A stretch of DNA of 64,000 nt from Strix aluco (Eukaryota; Chordata; Aves; Strigiformes; Strigidae): positions 46,379,287 through 46,443,286 of the forward strand of contig NC_133970.1 of NCBI RefSeq assembly GCF_031877795.1, given 5' to 3'. The translations under genes and the position numbers were made by a program. How positions within the stretch are numbered: the first letter of the stretch is position 1; the number at the start of each line of letters is the position of its first letter. Shown here piece by piece: positions 25,199 through 35,788 of this stretch. The notes below the pieces were generated by a model. It saw nothing but the letters and a program-made list of their open reading frames with translations. It ran no database searches and was not told the DNA's origin.

Positions 25199-25974
25199 CT
25201 GACACATTAGACGTGCATTTACATACTGGCTTTTCATTTTTAAGTTTACTTTGGGATTCATAAATTTTTAAGATATAACCTTAAAAGAAAATACAAACAA
25301 TTAAAACCACATAACTTTAAGACTTCTTTACTACTGTTTTACAGAATCTCACTGTATGTTTTGACTCCACATGGGGGGCCTTGTTTTATAGAGAAGCTGA
25401 CATTGTATTTATGCCACATTCTGAAGTCAATAAAATCTAACAATACACATTTTCAATTATTCCCACTGTTCCCACACTCCACCTCCTAAGTCCTATTCTA
25501 CTGGCACAATAGGCTAAGCATATGGTTATCAAATGTTGCTCAACCTACACACTAGAAAAGTCAAGACACAATAAAAGGCTTGATGCCCAGAACCTCAGCT
25601 GGTGTAAATTAGCATAGCAGCATGGAAACTGATGTTACCGAATTGATCTACTTCAGCTGAGTAACCAGGTCCTGCTGAAAGATTTATATGTTCTATTACT
25701 GAACCTCATCTAACCAGTTCACAACACACATGAGCATAAGACATATAGGAAAACCTAGATACTGTAATATATGAATACAGAGACATTTCTGTTACTCAAC
25801 ATGAAAAAAAAAGCTGCTTGAATGTATTATTTTTAATTCAAATTCAAAATATTAATACCAAATTTCACCAACACAAAAATGCTTCCAACCTGCTATGATT
25901 AATCTGTTGTAAACAAATACAAAATGCAGGCAGTCACTTATATTACCAGGCTGTATTTAGAGAATTTAATGGAT
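25199..25974. other. non-coding, nothing recognised
   Basis: AT-rich spacer between two LTRs without a recognised element. Confidence 0.4.
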
Positions 25975-25979
25975 AAAAT

Positions 25980-26879
25980 TGTCACGGATGAAAGTATTAA
26001 CACAGTAATGATTTAGCAGCAAATCAAGGTTTATTAATGACTAGCAGCACTTAATCATTAACCAATTTAAAGATTTACAAAATAATTAGGTAAAATGTTA
26101 TGATTGAAATAGCAACTTGACTACAGATCCAAAAAAGACAAAATTCACACTAACCTATTATACAGTACCTTAAATCTATACATATAGACATGCGCATTCA
26201 CAAAATACAAAACGTACAAACACACAGACAGACAAAAGTATTTGGATCCAGTAAAATATGCATGTGCCCACACTCGTGAAAATAACTGTGTATACCTAAA
26301 CACATCAGTAAGCAGAGAGCAAGAGTGGGTGAAAGAGAAGCTAGCTCGAAGTTAAAATTTCCCTCCTCTTGAATTTGGAGTAAATACTCACAATGCCTTG
26401 GCATTCCTCAACAGGCGTTAATTGAGACTTGAGCTGAGTGGGTTGACTTTGCTCTGGCCTTTTGTTGGCTCTATCACTGGACAGTCCCTCGAGGAGTTAA
26501 TACCTGAGAAGCGTCCCAGCTCAGGGGAGATGCTGGTCATAGGCCCCTGCGGTCCAGGAATGCTCAAAGGGTCTCACTTGGGGCTGCTGTTTATAGGGTC
26601 CAAGATAATTGACTTTTGTCAGATACCTATCACTCCATCTTAGCTCGGACAATGAGGCATTCTGTTGTCTTCTGCCAGTTGTACAAGAACTTGATGGGTG
26701 TGCAAGTCTGTTGTTCTCCCAGGCCCTTAGAAGGTGATGGGCTGTTATAACCCTTCCCAAGCCAGGTCTGTCAAAGGGTCATCTTAATGATCTAAGTACT
26801 GACATCAGCAGTAATTATCTCCCCAGATTGATATGTGGCCCAGGAGTGGGGGAAGGGGGGAGGGAATTGCACCACCACA
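25980..26879 (-). mobile_element. solo LTR, 900 bp
   Basis: Plus strand starts TGTCACGGATGAAAG and ends GCACCACCACA, flanked by AAAAT at 25975-25979 and 26880-26884. The minus strand has AATAAA (complement of GGTTTATTAATG near 26030) and TATAAA (complement near 26590), in the right order for a minus-strand LTR. The 5-bp TSD is consistent with an ERVL-type insertion. The family is not otherwise recognised. Confidence 0.8.
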
Positions 26880-26884
26880 AAAAT

Positions 26885-27850
26885 ATTTTATCATCCATTG
26901 CTGTGTTACTGAACAATTTTGCTGGGAATAAAAAACCGTGTAATAACACATGTATATTTTATCTAATCAAAAACTGCACAGCCATGTCAGTGTCCTCACT
27001 AATCTGAATTTTTCAAAGACATTTACAGGATTAAGCAAGTCCTTCTGCAGGAGGGTGAGTGGTGGAGGCATGAATTAAACTAAAATTGTCTCATTTGCTG
27101 AATCCATATATTAACCACAAGAAATGGTTCATTTATTTATCTCAAATCTGCATGGACAAGAAATGCAGTAATAACAGAATACTGGGGTTCCCCATATTCT
27201 TATTGCAAATGTTTCATTGAGCTGTGATGCTGAGATTACATTTTTGGACACCATAAAAATCTGCCTTTTGGAGCAACAGTTTAGAAGACCCAGGAGAGCA
27301 AGGCAATTTTGATTGCCAAGTCCATGAACAACAGAAGAACTGACTGTAACAGTGACCAAAGCATACACAGGTTCAATATATTTGGAGAAGATAAAAAGGC
27401 AAAAGTCCATCGCATAGCATTAAGTTTTAAAAAGGGAAACTACATAAAATAAGTAACTTAAAGAAAATTAACTCTGCAGCTAAAAAGGTAAAATGCTTGC
27501 AGGTGGCATAGAAAAAAAAAATACCATAATTAGAGACTCACAGTATATTTACATTGCTACAGAAGAGTTTTTAAAAAAAGCTTTCAGCAGTTGTAATAAG
27601 GAAAAGGCTGGTATTAGAGGTAAAAGAAGTCATGTCTAAAAAAGGAAAACAGAAAATAAAAGAAAGGAAATTCTGGCAAATTAAATAGAAACCACAAATG
27701 TTGACCTATTAACTATAGAGTGGAACTCATTCCTTAAATCACAACTGCTGATACTTCACATATGCCTGCTTGTACACTTCTTCATAACAGTGATCTCATG
27801 TCTAGAGGGATGCCTGTAATGCACCTATGTCTAATAAGCACTCCTGAAAC
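26885..27850. other. non-coding, nothing recognised
   Basis: AT-rich sequence with no recognised features. Confidence 0.4.
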
Positions 27851-27853
27851 ACC

Positions 27854-28546
27854 TGATTTGCAGAAACAGACTCTACAACTCAGAGAGTTATACAGCAGGT
27901 ATGTTTACTCCGGCGCCGGGGTGCAAGGGGATTTCTCCACAAAGCTTGCACACCCATCGCACATTTTACCAGAAACTTATCGAGTGTGGCTATACATATT
28001 CATTGGATTACATAACAGACATACATATGCATGAGTAAGGCTGGGTTAGTTCTAGAGGCTGGTGTCAGCAGTTTATGTTCTCTTTGCACCTGCGCATTGC
28101 CTCCTGGGGGGCATCTTCGGGGGGGGGGCTTTGGGAGGAAGGCTCACAGTCCTCCTCACCTTGTACTTTTCCCTGGAGCATGCGCAGACTCTCTTAGCCA
28201 ATTTCTTAAACAACAAGAGTGGTTCCAGCTGGTTTACCACCTCTATCTTATCTAAAAGCACCAGTATATCAATTTCTACCACCCATAGATGGCTATCTAT
28301 CCATAAACTTGCTAGAACACATCTGCTTTCCAAGGACAAGAAACATATTTTTGTCAAATATAGTAATTCTTGGTATGTTTCCACAGAAAACTGCTTTGTT
28401 TTGATTAACACAGTAGCCCTTGGTAAGCTTCCACAGAACAGTCAGGGCAGGCAGGATTATTAAGCAATATTCAAAAATCATTATAAATTGCTATAAGTTG
28501 CTATAAGTAAATAAGTTGCAAAACAGGTGATCATTTCCTTGTATCA
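27854..28546 (-). mobile_element. solo LTR, family B
   Basis: Starts TGATTTGCAGAAACAGAC and shares with the LTR at 6882 the GCAGGTATGTTTA segment and the following TTTCTCCACAAAG region. The right end is GTATCA. CACC flanks both sides (27850-27853 and 28547-28550), readable as ACACC if the last A is counted. Antisense orientation is by homology to the 6882 copy. The TSD is short, so the edges are moderately certain. Confidence 0.6.
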
Positions 28547-28550
28547 CACC

Positions 28551-28977
28551 TATACCTCATATTTATTGACTCCATATGGAATACCTCTTATGCAACAGGG
28601 AGGGGAATGGAAGTGCCTCAGTTGATGGGAAGGGATGGTGATATGCTGTGGTCTGGAGCAGACCTCCACAGCAGCCTATGCACAGGGCTATTCCAAGGAA
28701 CATTAGTTTGAGGTTAAACAACACTATCAACCATCAAAATACTCTTAAATTCTAGTTCTTTGAAGTTAAATATTTATTGCCAGCTGACTTTTATGTGCCA
28801 CTGAATCTAAAGTCTGTATGCGCAATATTAAAAATTTGCAATGAATCAATTAAATACATATTATGATAATCAGAATTATGTAACTGAGCTGTGTTTTTGG
28901 GGGGTTAAAAGTATGACCTGCTGAAGTAAAACCAAAAGAAAACCCAAGACTGTCTTCTTCAGTATTTCTGTGTGATG
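28551..28977. other. non-coding spacer
   Basis: Unique-looking sequence up to the target site of the gammaretrovirus-like provirus. Confidence 0.4.
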
Positions 28978-28981
28978 GTAC

Positions 28982-29503
28982 TGTTATAAATTGAGACCAC
29001 AATGGACTATAATTCACTCTTTATTAATTATAGCAAGTAGAATATGAGCAAAGACAGCGCTGGACGGCAGGGGAGTCTGCGCTCCGCCAACTGCCGTGCT
29101 GAGTAGTTCAAATAGTCCCCTTTTTATACATCTTTACTTCCGTGCTCATGAGGTAGTGGAGGTACTCCGCGCATGCTTCAGTTGTTGTTAGGGGGGTCGT
29201 TTCCTGCCTCCTGGTATTTGTTGAGGCTGAAGTAAGAAGTCTTCCCTCTTTGTCTCATAGTTGATCTTTCACTCATATATCCTTATATGGGCTGTCTTGT
29301 CCTGTTTCTTGTCGCTTCCTGGAAATCTGGTGGTTATCTTGCATGAGCAGTATCTGGTTCAGTTTGTGTGAGCGATTACAGTTATCTTATCTCACACAGG
29401 CGGCGTCCAGTGGTTGTTTGCATGAGTGGTTTCTGTCGTCTAATTTTACATTGAGCTTAACATAAATCTTAATAAACAATACCTTAGTCCACAGTTTCTC
29501 ACA
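28982..29503 (-). repeat. 3' LTR of the gamma-like provirus
   Basis: 522 bp, ending TGAGAAACTG...TAACA when read on the minus strand as TG...CA. AATAAA is present on the minus strand (complement of CTTTATTAATT near 29020), and a TATAAA-like element lies near 29124 (complement of TTTTTATAC). Nearly identical to 37609-38130. Confidence 0.96.
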
Positions 29504-29526
29504 ATCCCCCCTTTTTCTTTTTATCC
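29504..29526 (-). promoter_or_regulatory. polypurine tract
   Basis: On the minus strand an uninterrupted-looking A/G run (with one T near each end) directly adjoins the 3' LTR. It primes plus-strand DNA synthesis in retroviruses. It lies between the env stop (29536) and the LTR, leaving almost no 3' untranslated internal sequence. Confidence 0.9.
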
Positions 29527-29535
29527 TATTGTTTA

Positions 29536-31659
29536 TTAGGTGCTACTTTCATCTTCATTCTTGTGAACAATTTCTTTTTCACAATTTCGACATTTATTAT
29601 AGCACTCACAATAATGATTTTCGCGTGGCATAATGCATTCACAATAATTTTCATCTTCATTATTAGATACACTTTCATATTCTACTCTCGAGGTTAAAAT
29701 AAGCAATTTAGCTGCGTCAAACCATTCTTTAATAAAATGAAAAATATAGCGTAATATACAAGGCCCAAATATAAGTCCCAGGATCAACATAATAAGCGGT
29801 CCTGCTAAAGCCGACAACAAAGTGGTTAGCCAAGGTGAAACATTAAACCAGTTTTCATACCATGACCTGCCCGCTTCACGATCCTTTCTACGTTGGTCTA
29901 ACCTTTTCCGAAGTTCGGACATGGTGTCTTGGACGACTCCCGTATGGTCAGCAAAAGAACAACATTCTTCACTGAGAGCTACACATAACCCTCCTTCCTT
30001 CAAAAACAATAGGTCTAATCTTCTTCTATTTTGTAGTACTACTTCTGATAAAGACTTTACTGAAGTGGCTAAATTTTGGATAGATTGTTCTATTTTTGCT
30101 AAATCCTCATCTACAGCCATTTGCAAACCTTGTAATTCCTGACCTTGTACTAGAGAGGCTATACCTGTGCCTGCTCCAACTCCACCCGCTATCAGTAGTG
30201 TAGCTAGGGTTACCGCTGTAATTGGTTCTCGTTTTTGTCTATTCCGGTCTCCCTCAAAGTGATGCAATATTTCTTCCGAGGTGTGATAGATTAGACGAGG
30301 AACAATAATTACCTGCATGCAAAACTGAGATTGATCAAACACATTTAGAGATAGACAAGGCGTTATTCCGATGTCTGAACAAACCCATTTAGCTCCTGGT
30401 GTCGGGATAGCCCATTTGTCCTTTTGATTTTTGTGTTTCTCTATATTGGTATTAGTGACTGTTCGGTTGCATAAAGGCTGATACTTTTCGGGCACTGTAC
30501 CTATACATTTTCCTTGACCCATTACTAATTGAATAGTAATTCCTTGCGTATGATTCCTCCGGCCATCCCATGGACATTCTCGTGGGTTTGAACCGTTAGA
30601 CCATCGAATCCTTCCTGGTTTTCCAATTGCCTCAAAATATGGTGGTCTAATATTATAACATAACCAGCATTCTTCAGTTAAATTTGGTTTGCTTTCATTA
30701 AGGGTACGATAAGAGGCTTGCATTAGATTCCATAAAGGGTCTTTGGATTCTAACAACTTTAAATCCCTGGATAAGGAGAATTCAGTCATGGTACCATTAG
30801 CTGTTTTCAAGAAGGAGTCTGGGGAAGGGGTTGCGATGTTCACGGGGACAACCTTTTTTTTAGAGAAAGTGGGTGGATTCAGGACCGGATTTGGTCCTAC
30901 TGGTAAAGGATCGTGGGGTATCCTTTCTTTTATTATTTTGAAAAAGCTTCCTCTATCTGCTCCAGGTTCCCAATATCTAATTCCCCAGGTACGGCCAATT
31001 AACCATGTGTCATCTTCTGGTTGTTTAACTTCAATTTCTATTCTGTCGCATTCTGATGGAGATGATTTCACCCCCCTTACGGATCCCCAGACCCCGGAGC
31101 CGTCAGATCCATGTTGTGGTGGAATGCAACCTGGAGGTCCCCAAGTGATACTTATATATTTGTCTCCTTTTGTTGGCCAGTCTGAGGCTATTGTCTCGCA
31201 ACCCCAATAACCGCAATAAAAATGGCCTGGATAGTTGCAATAACTCTTTCCAGGATTGGAAGCTGGACACACATAGAAGGCTTTGGAGTTGGCTTCCGTC
31301 GCCTCCCAGCCTCTCTGGATATCGACCGGAATCATTGAGACTAATTGGACAGTAAAATTCCAATTTCCCGGAGAGGTCTGATTTTGTATTAGTCTAGATT
31401 CCTGTAAGTTATATAGTTTCCAGAGCATTGGTTCATGGGGGTTTCCATTTGCTTGGGTTATTATCAATAACAAAACTAGCGGTACACCAGAAAAAAAGGC
31501 GTCTGTCAATTTTGCCAATTTAAGTATATTTTTATCATCCCTGGGGAAGTTTGGCCATTGTTGCTTTTGTGTCCCATTGTTCTGATTCTTTTCTCCACAG
31601 TTTGTTCCTCCTCTGCCTCGCCCGTCGACTCGGTTGCTTCGAGCCACGGGGTGTACCAT
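29536..31659 (-). CDS. env: envelope glycoprotein, open (707 aa)
   Basis: Class I fusion envelope of the gamma-like provirus, uninterrupted. A hydrophilic, basic N-terminal stretch of about 50 residues precedes a hydrophobic signal segment (about 51-72). The surface unit has many N-glycosylation sites and a CWLC motif, which in gammaretroviruses isomerises the disulfide bond to the transmembrane unit. A furin-like site RQKR is followed by a hydrophobic fusion peptide. The transmembrane unit has the LQNRR-type immunosuppressive region, the CX6CC motif and a membrane anchor near the end. The tail is long and unusual, with two YCEC repeats and an acidic end. The frame overlaps no other retroviral gene except a short ORF at its 5' end. 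It is probably expressed from a spliced transcript, which I cannot confirm. Confidence 0.95.
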   Translation of the reverse strand: MVHPVARSNRVDGRGRGGTNCGEKNQNNGTQKQQWPNFPRDDKNILKLAKLTDAFFSGVPLVLLLIITQANGNPHEPMLWKLYNLQESRLIQNQTSPGNWNFTVQLVSMIPVDIQRGWEATEANSKAFYVCPASNPGKSYCNYPGHFYCGYWGCETIASDWPTKGDKYISITWGPPGCIPPQHGSDGSGVWGSVRGVKSSPSECDRIEIEVKQPEDDTWLIGRTWGIRYWEPGADRGSFFKIIKERIPHDPLPVGPNPVLNPPTFSKKKVVPVNIATPSPDSFLKTANGTMTEFSLSRDLKLLESKDPLWNLMQASYRTLNESKPNLTEECWLCYNIRPPYFEAIGKPGRIRWSNGSNPRECPWDGRRNHTQGITIQLVMGQGKCIGTVPEKYQPLCNRTVTNTNIEKHKNQKDKWAIPTPGAKWVCSDIGITPCLSLNVFDQSQFCMQVIIVPRLIYHTSEEILHHFEGDRNRQKREPITAVTLATLLIAGGVGAGTGIASLVQGQELQGLQMAVDEDLAKIEQSIQNLATSVKSLSEVVLQNRRRLDLLFLKEGGLCVALSEECCSFADHTGVVQDTMSELRKRLDQRRKDREAGRSWYENWFNVSPWLTTLLSALAGPLIMLILGLIFGPCILRYIFHFIKEWFDAAKLLILTSRVEYESVSNNEDENYCECIMPRENHYCECYNKCRNCEKEIVHKNEDESST

Positions 31660-31937
31660 CTTCTCGGCAGCAAGGGAATTCTTCAGGAGAACAGCTGTTT
31701 CGGGCTTTCTGCCTGTTTATATAGGCTTCCCACTTTACAGCTTTAACTAATGGGATGAGGCAAGGCACAGTTGGTACTTCCCTTCTTACACTTTATAGCC
31801 AAGATTTCAGTTACAAAGGGGATTGGTTCGTTGGAATAGTAACAATAATATTGAGGGTTTATTCCTTTGGTAAAAATTTCCCACCACTCATGGGATTCTT
31901 AAATAATTTCTTGTTTAGACTCTAATTGCTTTGATTT

Positions 31938-32153
31938 TCACTCAGTGAGAGTTCTTTGGATTTTCCAACACTGTGTGCAAACCCCTATTGAAGGGTATCC
32001 ACATTCACAGTGAGTCCACCATTTATCCTGGCATACCATACACTTGGAACAAGCAAACGGATAACAATTGCGGTTCAAATTATTATACTTAATTCGTATA
32101 TCTAGAGTGTTTATATCAACATATTTTCTATATTCAATATTGTGTGGTTGCAT
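31938..32153 (-). CDS. small Cys-rich ORF between pol and env (71 aa)
   Basis: An ATG-started frame lying wholly in the interval of about 640 bp between the pol stop (32303) and the env start (31659), same strand as both. Its C-terminal half has eight cysteines with spacing C-x4-C-x2-C-x2-C-x7-C-x-C-x7-C-x2-C plus a WW pair, which looks like a zinc-binding module. The N-terminal half is polar and Tyr/Asn-rich. Simple gammaretroviruses usually have no gene here, and in them env overlaps the end of pol. I recognise no family. It could be an accessory or transcription-regulating gene as in complex retroviruses, or a chance ORF in a spacer. The cysteine pattern argues mildly for a real protein. 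Confidence 0.45.
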   Translation of the reverse strand: MQPHNIEYRKYVDINTLDIRIKYNNLNRNCYPFACSKCMVCQDKWWTHCECGYPSIGVCTQCWKIQRTLTE

Positions 32154-32302
32154 GAGTTTAACAATTTCCTTTAGTACATTTTGTATGCTTCCATATATAA
32201 TATACGAAGAGAGAAATAATTATTGCGAATATAAACAACAATACACACTTTATACCAAAAGGTAATGCGACAAAATGATCAAGCAAAGTTTTTATCATTA
32301 CT

Positions 32303-35300
32303 TTATCTTTTCAGGGTTATCTTGGTGTCACCTGGAGTACTGATTACTTTCCAGTGGGGTCTTGTCACTGGGCCTTTAACGCGACTGGCATGAGTCCATC
32401 CACGCTCAGCAGTCCGGACAGCTGTTTCTGTTGTAAGCAAAATAAGATAAGGTCCCTCCCAATTGGGTTTTAGGGTTTCTTCTTTCCATGTTTTAACTAA
32501 TATCCAGTCCCCCGGTTTGAAAGTGTGAATTTTTAAGTCCAATGGAGGTCGTTGCACAATCAGCCCATGTTCCCAAAGTTTGTTACGATGCTCTGCTAAT
32601 TGTGAAACATATTCATTAATTACACGATCTCGAATTAAAACATTTGTTTGTGGACTTTCAATTCTATAGGACATTCCATATACCATCTCAAACGCTGATA
32701 TTCCTATATCTGCTCGGGGTCTGGTTCTGAGTATTAATAGTGCCATGGGTAGGCACTTGATCCATGATAGTTTGGTTTCTATCATTAATTTAGTCAAAAT
32801 AGTTTTGATTTCTCCATTCATCCTTTCAACTTTTCCCGAACTTTGTGGATGCCATGGCGTATGGTATTCCCACTTAATTCCCAGGTTTTCTGCTAGATCT
32901 CTAACAATTTTTGACACAAAATGTGTTCCTCTGTCTGAGTCGATTACATCAGGTACTCCATATCTAGGTATAATGTGTTCAAGTAATACCTTAGTAACCT
33001 GGTTAGCAGTTGCCTTGGAGGTAGGAAAAGCCTCAACATAATGTGTTAAATGATCCACCATTACTAATAAATATTTGTAACGCCCTACTCTGGGTAGTTC
33101 AGTAAAATCCACTTGTATGTGTGAGAAAGGTCTGTATGCTGAGGAACGTCCTCCAAGAGGTTTTTGTCTCGTGTTGTTTCGATTAACCTTTTGACAGGTC
33201 TCGCAGGCTGCTGTGACTGTCTTTGCTATATTATATACGCCTATACAGGCAAACTGTTGATTGAAATGATCAACTAACGCCTGGGTTCCCCAGTGGGTTT
33301 TACTGTGTATTTTTGAAAATATTTCGAGTGCTATGCCCTTCGGCAAGACTTCTCTCCCATCTGGTAATACGTACTTACTATCCCGTTCCTTAGCTCCCAT
33401 TTGTTCTAGTTTTTCCTTTTCTGCAGACTCAAAACTCAAATTTTTACTAACAGGTACTGGTTGTATAGTCAAAATCGTATTATAATTGCCTGCCACTCGT
33501 TTTGCTTCTATATCAGCTGCGTTATTTCCCCTGACTTGATAATTTGTACCTCGCTGGTGTCCCTTTATATGTACAACTGCTATTTTATTCGGCACTTTCA
33601 ATGCCCCCAGAACTCGCCGAATTAATTCCGGGTGTATCAATTCTTTTCCTTGTGAGTTAATAAATCCTCTTTCCTCCCATATTTTTCCAAAGGTATGTAC
33701 CACTCCAAACGCATAGCGTGAGTCTGTATATATAGTTCCATCCTTTCCCTTCAGTGACACTAATGCTTTCCACAATGCATACAGCTCACAGGCTTGAGCT
33801 GACCAGCTGGCACTCAGGGGGCCTGATTCTATTGTCTTAAATTCTCCTTTTTCCAACTTAACGATGGCATATCCGGACAATCGTTTACCTTCCACTATTC
33901 GTGATGACCCATCTATAAATAATACTTCCCCACATTGTAGTTCTTCTTCTTCTAAGTCTGGCCTAATGCGTGTCTGTTGTTCAATTGTTTGAAAACAATT
34001 GTGTAATAGTTCATTACCTTCTCCTGGGTACAAAAATTCAGCGGGGTTAACTGCTCCAATAGTTTTTAAAGAAAGTTTAGGGGATTCTATGAGTATTCCT
34101 TCATACTTCAATAGTCGGTTATCTGTAAGCCATTTTTCCGCTTTTTGTTGTAACACTCCCCTGATGTTATGAGGTGCATATAAGACAACTTCTCCATTAA
34201 AGGTAATGCGATTCGTTTCCTCAAGTAATAAGGCAGCAGCGACAATGATTTGTAAACAACTTGGCCAACCCCTGCTCACAGGATCCAACAGCTTCGATAA
34301 GTATGCCACCGGCTTCTTTTGTCCGGCCCATTCCTGAGTTAATACTCCGAATGCCGTTCCTTCATGTATGTTAACGAATAAATGGAATGGCCGCTTTAAA
34401 TCTGGGAGGCTTAAAACCGGTGCTTGACTTAGCTCCCTTTTGAGATTAGCAAACTGCTCTTGATCCCGAGGGGTCCACTTGAGTATTTTGTCTTTAGACA
34501 ATTGTTCGTATAAAAATTTAACTTTAAAGCTGTAGTTCTCTATCCATTGTCTACAATACCCAAATAGCCCTAATGCCTGCCGAATTTGCCTCTTAGTGAC
34601 AGGCATAGGTAATTCTAGAATTCCTTTAATGCGCTCTGGGTCCAATATTTTTTTGCCATTAAACAAATAATGTCCCAAATATTTCACTTTTTCCTCCACA
34701 AATTGTAACTTCTCTTGTGATACCCGTAGTCCCTTTTGTGCAAGAAAGTTTAGGAGTCGAATGCTTTCTTTTCTTACATCCTCCTTATTGTTCCCTGCTA
34801 TGAGCAGATCATCTACATACTGTAACAGCACGTTTCCCGTTTGTACCTGGTATTCTTTTAAGAGTTCTTCCAGGGCCTGTCCAAACAGATTAGGGGACTC
34901 AGTGAACCCTTGGGGGAGCACGGTCCATCTCAATTGCTGTCTTCGGCCTGTCTCTATGTCTTCCCATTCAAAGGCAAAATAATCACGGCATTCTTCTGCC
35001 AATGGACAGGCCCAAAAGGCATCTTTTAAATCAGCCACACTATACCAGGAGTTATGGGGTCCTAGCTTGCTTAACAGTGTGTATGGATTTGCTACTACAG
35101 GGAACCGGGTGATAGTTCTTTTGTTTATTTCCCTTAAGTCATGTACAAGCCGATATTTCCCATTTGGCTTCCTTACAGGCAAAATAGGAGTGTTAAAGGG
35201 TGACATACAAGGTTCTAAGATTCCTTGTGTTAACAATCGATCAATTTCTGGTTTTAATCCCCTCCATCCTTCTAAGGATATAGGATATTGCCTTACCCTT

Positions 35301-35785
35301 ACAGGTATGTGGGGTTCGGAAATTTGAATTTTAATCGGTGGGATTTTTAATTTACTTATTGTATCCGGAGAGTACCAGACATCGGGGTTGATTTGTTTTT
35401 GATCATCCATGGTCAAGGGATAAGCAGACACCGTTAGCTCTTGATTTTCTACTTTGATTTCTAATTGCAGTTCAACAATTAAATCCCGTCCCAACAGATT
35501 AAATTCTGCTTCAGGGACGAGCAAGAGTTCACCCATTCCAAATTTATTTTCAGTTTCGAATATCACATTTTTGATTTTGCTTACTTTAAAGGGTTCTCCT
35601 TTTGCCCCTATTACTTGTACTTTTTCAGGGGAAGCTTTACATCCCTCAGGTATTTGCCTAATAGTCGATTTCTCAGCCCCTGTGTCTACTAAAAAGGTGA
35701 ACTCTTGTTTATGGGGACCTATTTTTAACTTTATCAAGGGCTCATGATGACTCCGGTCCCCTAAAATATAGAGCCCCTGACTCTC
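32303..35785 (-). CDS. pol: Pol polyprotein (protease-RT-RNase H-integrase), open
   Basis: Continues the gag frame after the UAG at 35786-35788 and is open to 32303 (over 1140 residues). Order: aspartic protease with the LVDTGAEKS active site near the start (about 35680); reverse transcriptase with LPQGFTESP and the catalytic YVDD (about 34815); RNase H with FIDGSS (about 33905) and a YTDSRYA segment; integrase with an HHCC zinc domain (about 33280-33170), a D,D-35-E type core (VDFTE, DSDRGTHF, GKVERMNG) and a C-terminal GPY-type domain ending in the HASRVKGP pattern of gammaretroviruses. No frame break is visible. In this virus group it would be made as a Gag-Pol fusion by readthrough. Confidence 0.96.
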   Translation of the reverse strand, partial: ESQGLYILGDRSHHEPLIKLKIGPHKQEFTFLVDTGAEKSTIRQIPEGCKASPEKVQVIGAKGEPFKVSKIKNVIFETENKFGMGELLLVPEAEFNLLGRDLIVELQLEIKVENQELTVSAYPLTMDDQKQINPDVWYSPDTISKLKIPPIKIQISEPHIPVRVRQYPISLEGWRGLKPEIDRLLTQGILEPCMSPFNTPILPVRKPNGKYRLVHDLREINKRTITRFPVVANPYTLLSKLGPHNSWYSVADLKDAFWACPLAEECRDYFAFEWEDIETGRRQQLRWTVLPQGFTESPNLFGQALEELLKEYQVQTGNVLLQYVDDLLIAGNNKEDVRKESIRLLNFLAQKGLRVSQEKLQFVEEKVKYLGHYLFNGKKILDPERIKGILELPMPVTKRQIRQALGLFGYCRQWIENYSFKVKFLYEQLSKDKILKWTPRDQEQFANLKRELSQAPVLSLPDLKRPFHLFVNIHEGTAFGVLTQEWAGQKKPVAYLSKLLDPVSRGWPSCLQIIVAAALLLEETNRITFNGEVVLYAPHNIRGVLQQKAEKWLTDNRLLKYEGILIESPKLSLKTIGAVNPAEFLYPGEGNELLHNCFQTIEQQTRIRPDLEEEELQCGEVLFIDGSSRIVEGKRLSGYAIVKLEKGEFKTIESGPLSASWSAQACELYALWKALVSLKGKDGTIYTDSRYAFGVVHTFGKIWEERGFINSQGKELIHPELIRRVLGALKVPNKIAVVHIKGHQRGTNYQVRGNNAADIEAKRVAGNYNTILTIQPVPVSKNLSFESAEKEKLEQMGAKERDSKYVLPDGREVLPKGIALEIFSKIHSKTHWGTQALVDHFNQQFACIGVYNIAKTVTAACETCQKVNRNNTRQKPLGGRSSAYRPFSHIQVDFTELPRVGRYKYLLVMVDHLTHYVEAFPTSKATANQVTKVLLEHIIPRYGVPDVIDSDRGTHFVSKIVRDLAENLGIKWEYHTPWHPQSSGKVERMNGEIKTILTKLMIETKLSWIKCLPMALLILRTRPRADIGISAFEMVYGMSYRIESPQTNVLIRDRVINEYVSQLAEHRNKLWEHGLIVQRPPLDLKIHTFKPGDWILVKTWKEETLKPNWEGPYLILLTTETAVRTAERGWTHASRVKGPVTRPHWKVISTPGDTKITLKR

Positions 35786-35788
35786 CTA
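35786..35788 (-). promoter_or_regulatory. gag UAG stop, candidate readthrough site
   Basis: Gag ends in UAG and pol follows in the same frame. The next bases on the minus strand, GAGAGTCAGGGGCTC, resemble the purine-rich spacer after the murine leukaemia virus gag UAG and are followed by G-rich and C-containing stretches that could form a pseudoknot. Gammaretroviruses decode a few per cent of such UAGs as an amino acid. Confidence 0.75.

Noticed and set aside
28062..28463. 133-codon ORF on the plus strand
   Set aside because: Lies inside a solo LTR and has overlapping frames on the other strand.
30743..31210. 155-codon ORF antisense to env
   Set aside because: Shadow frame of an intact env, with no independent support.
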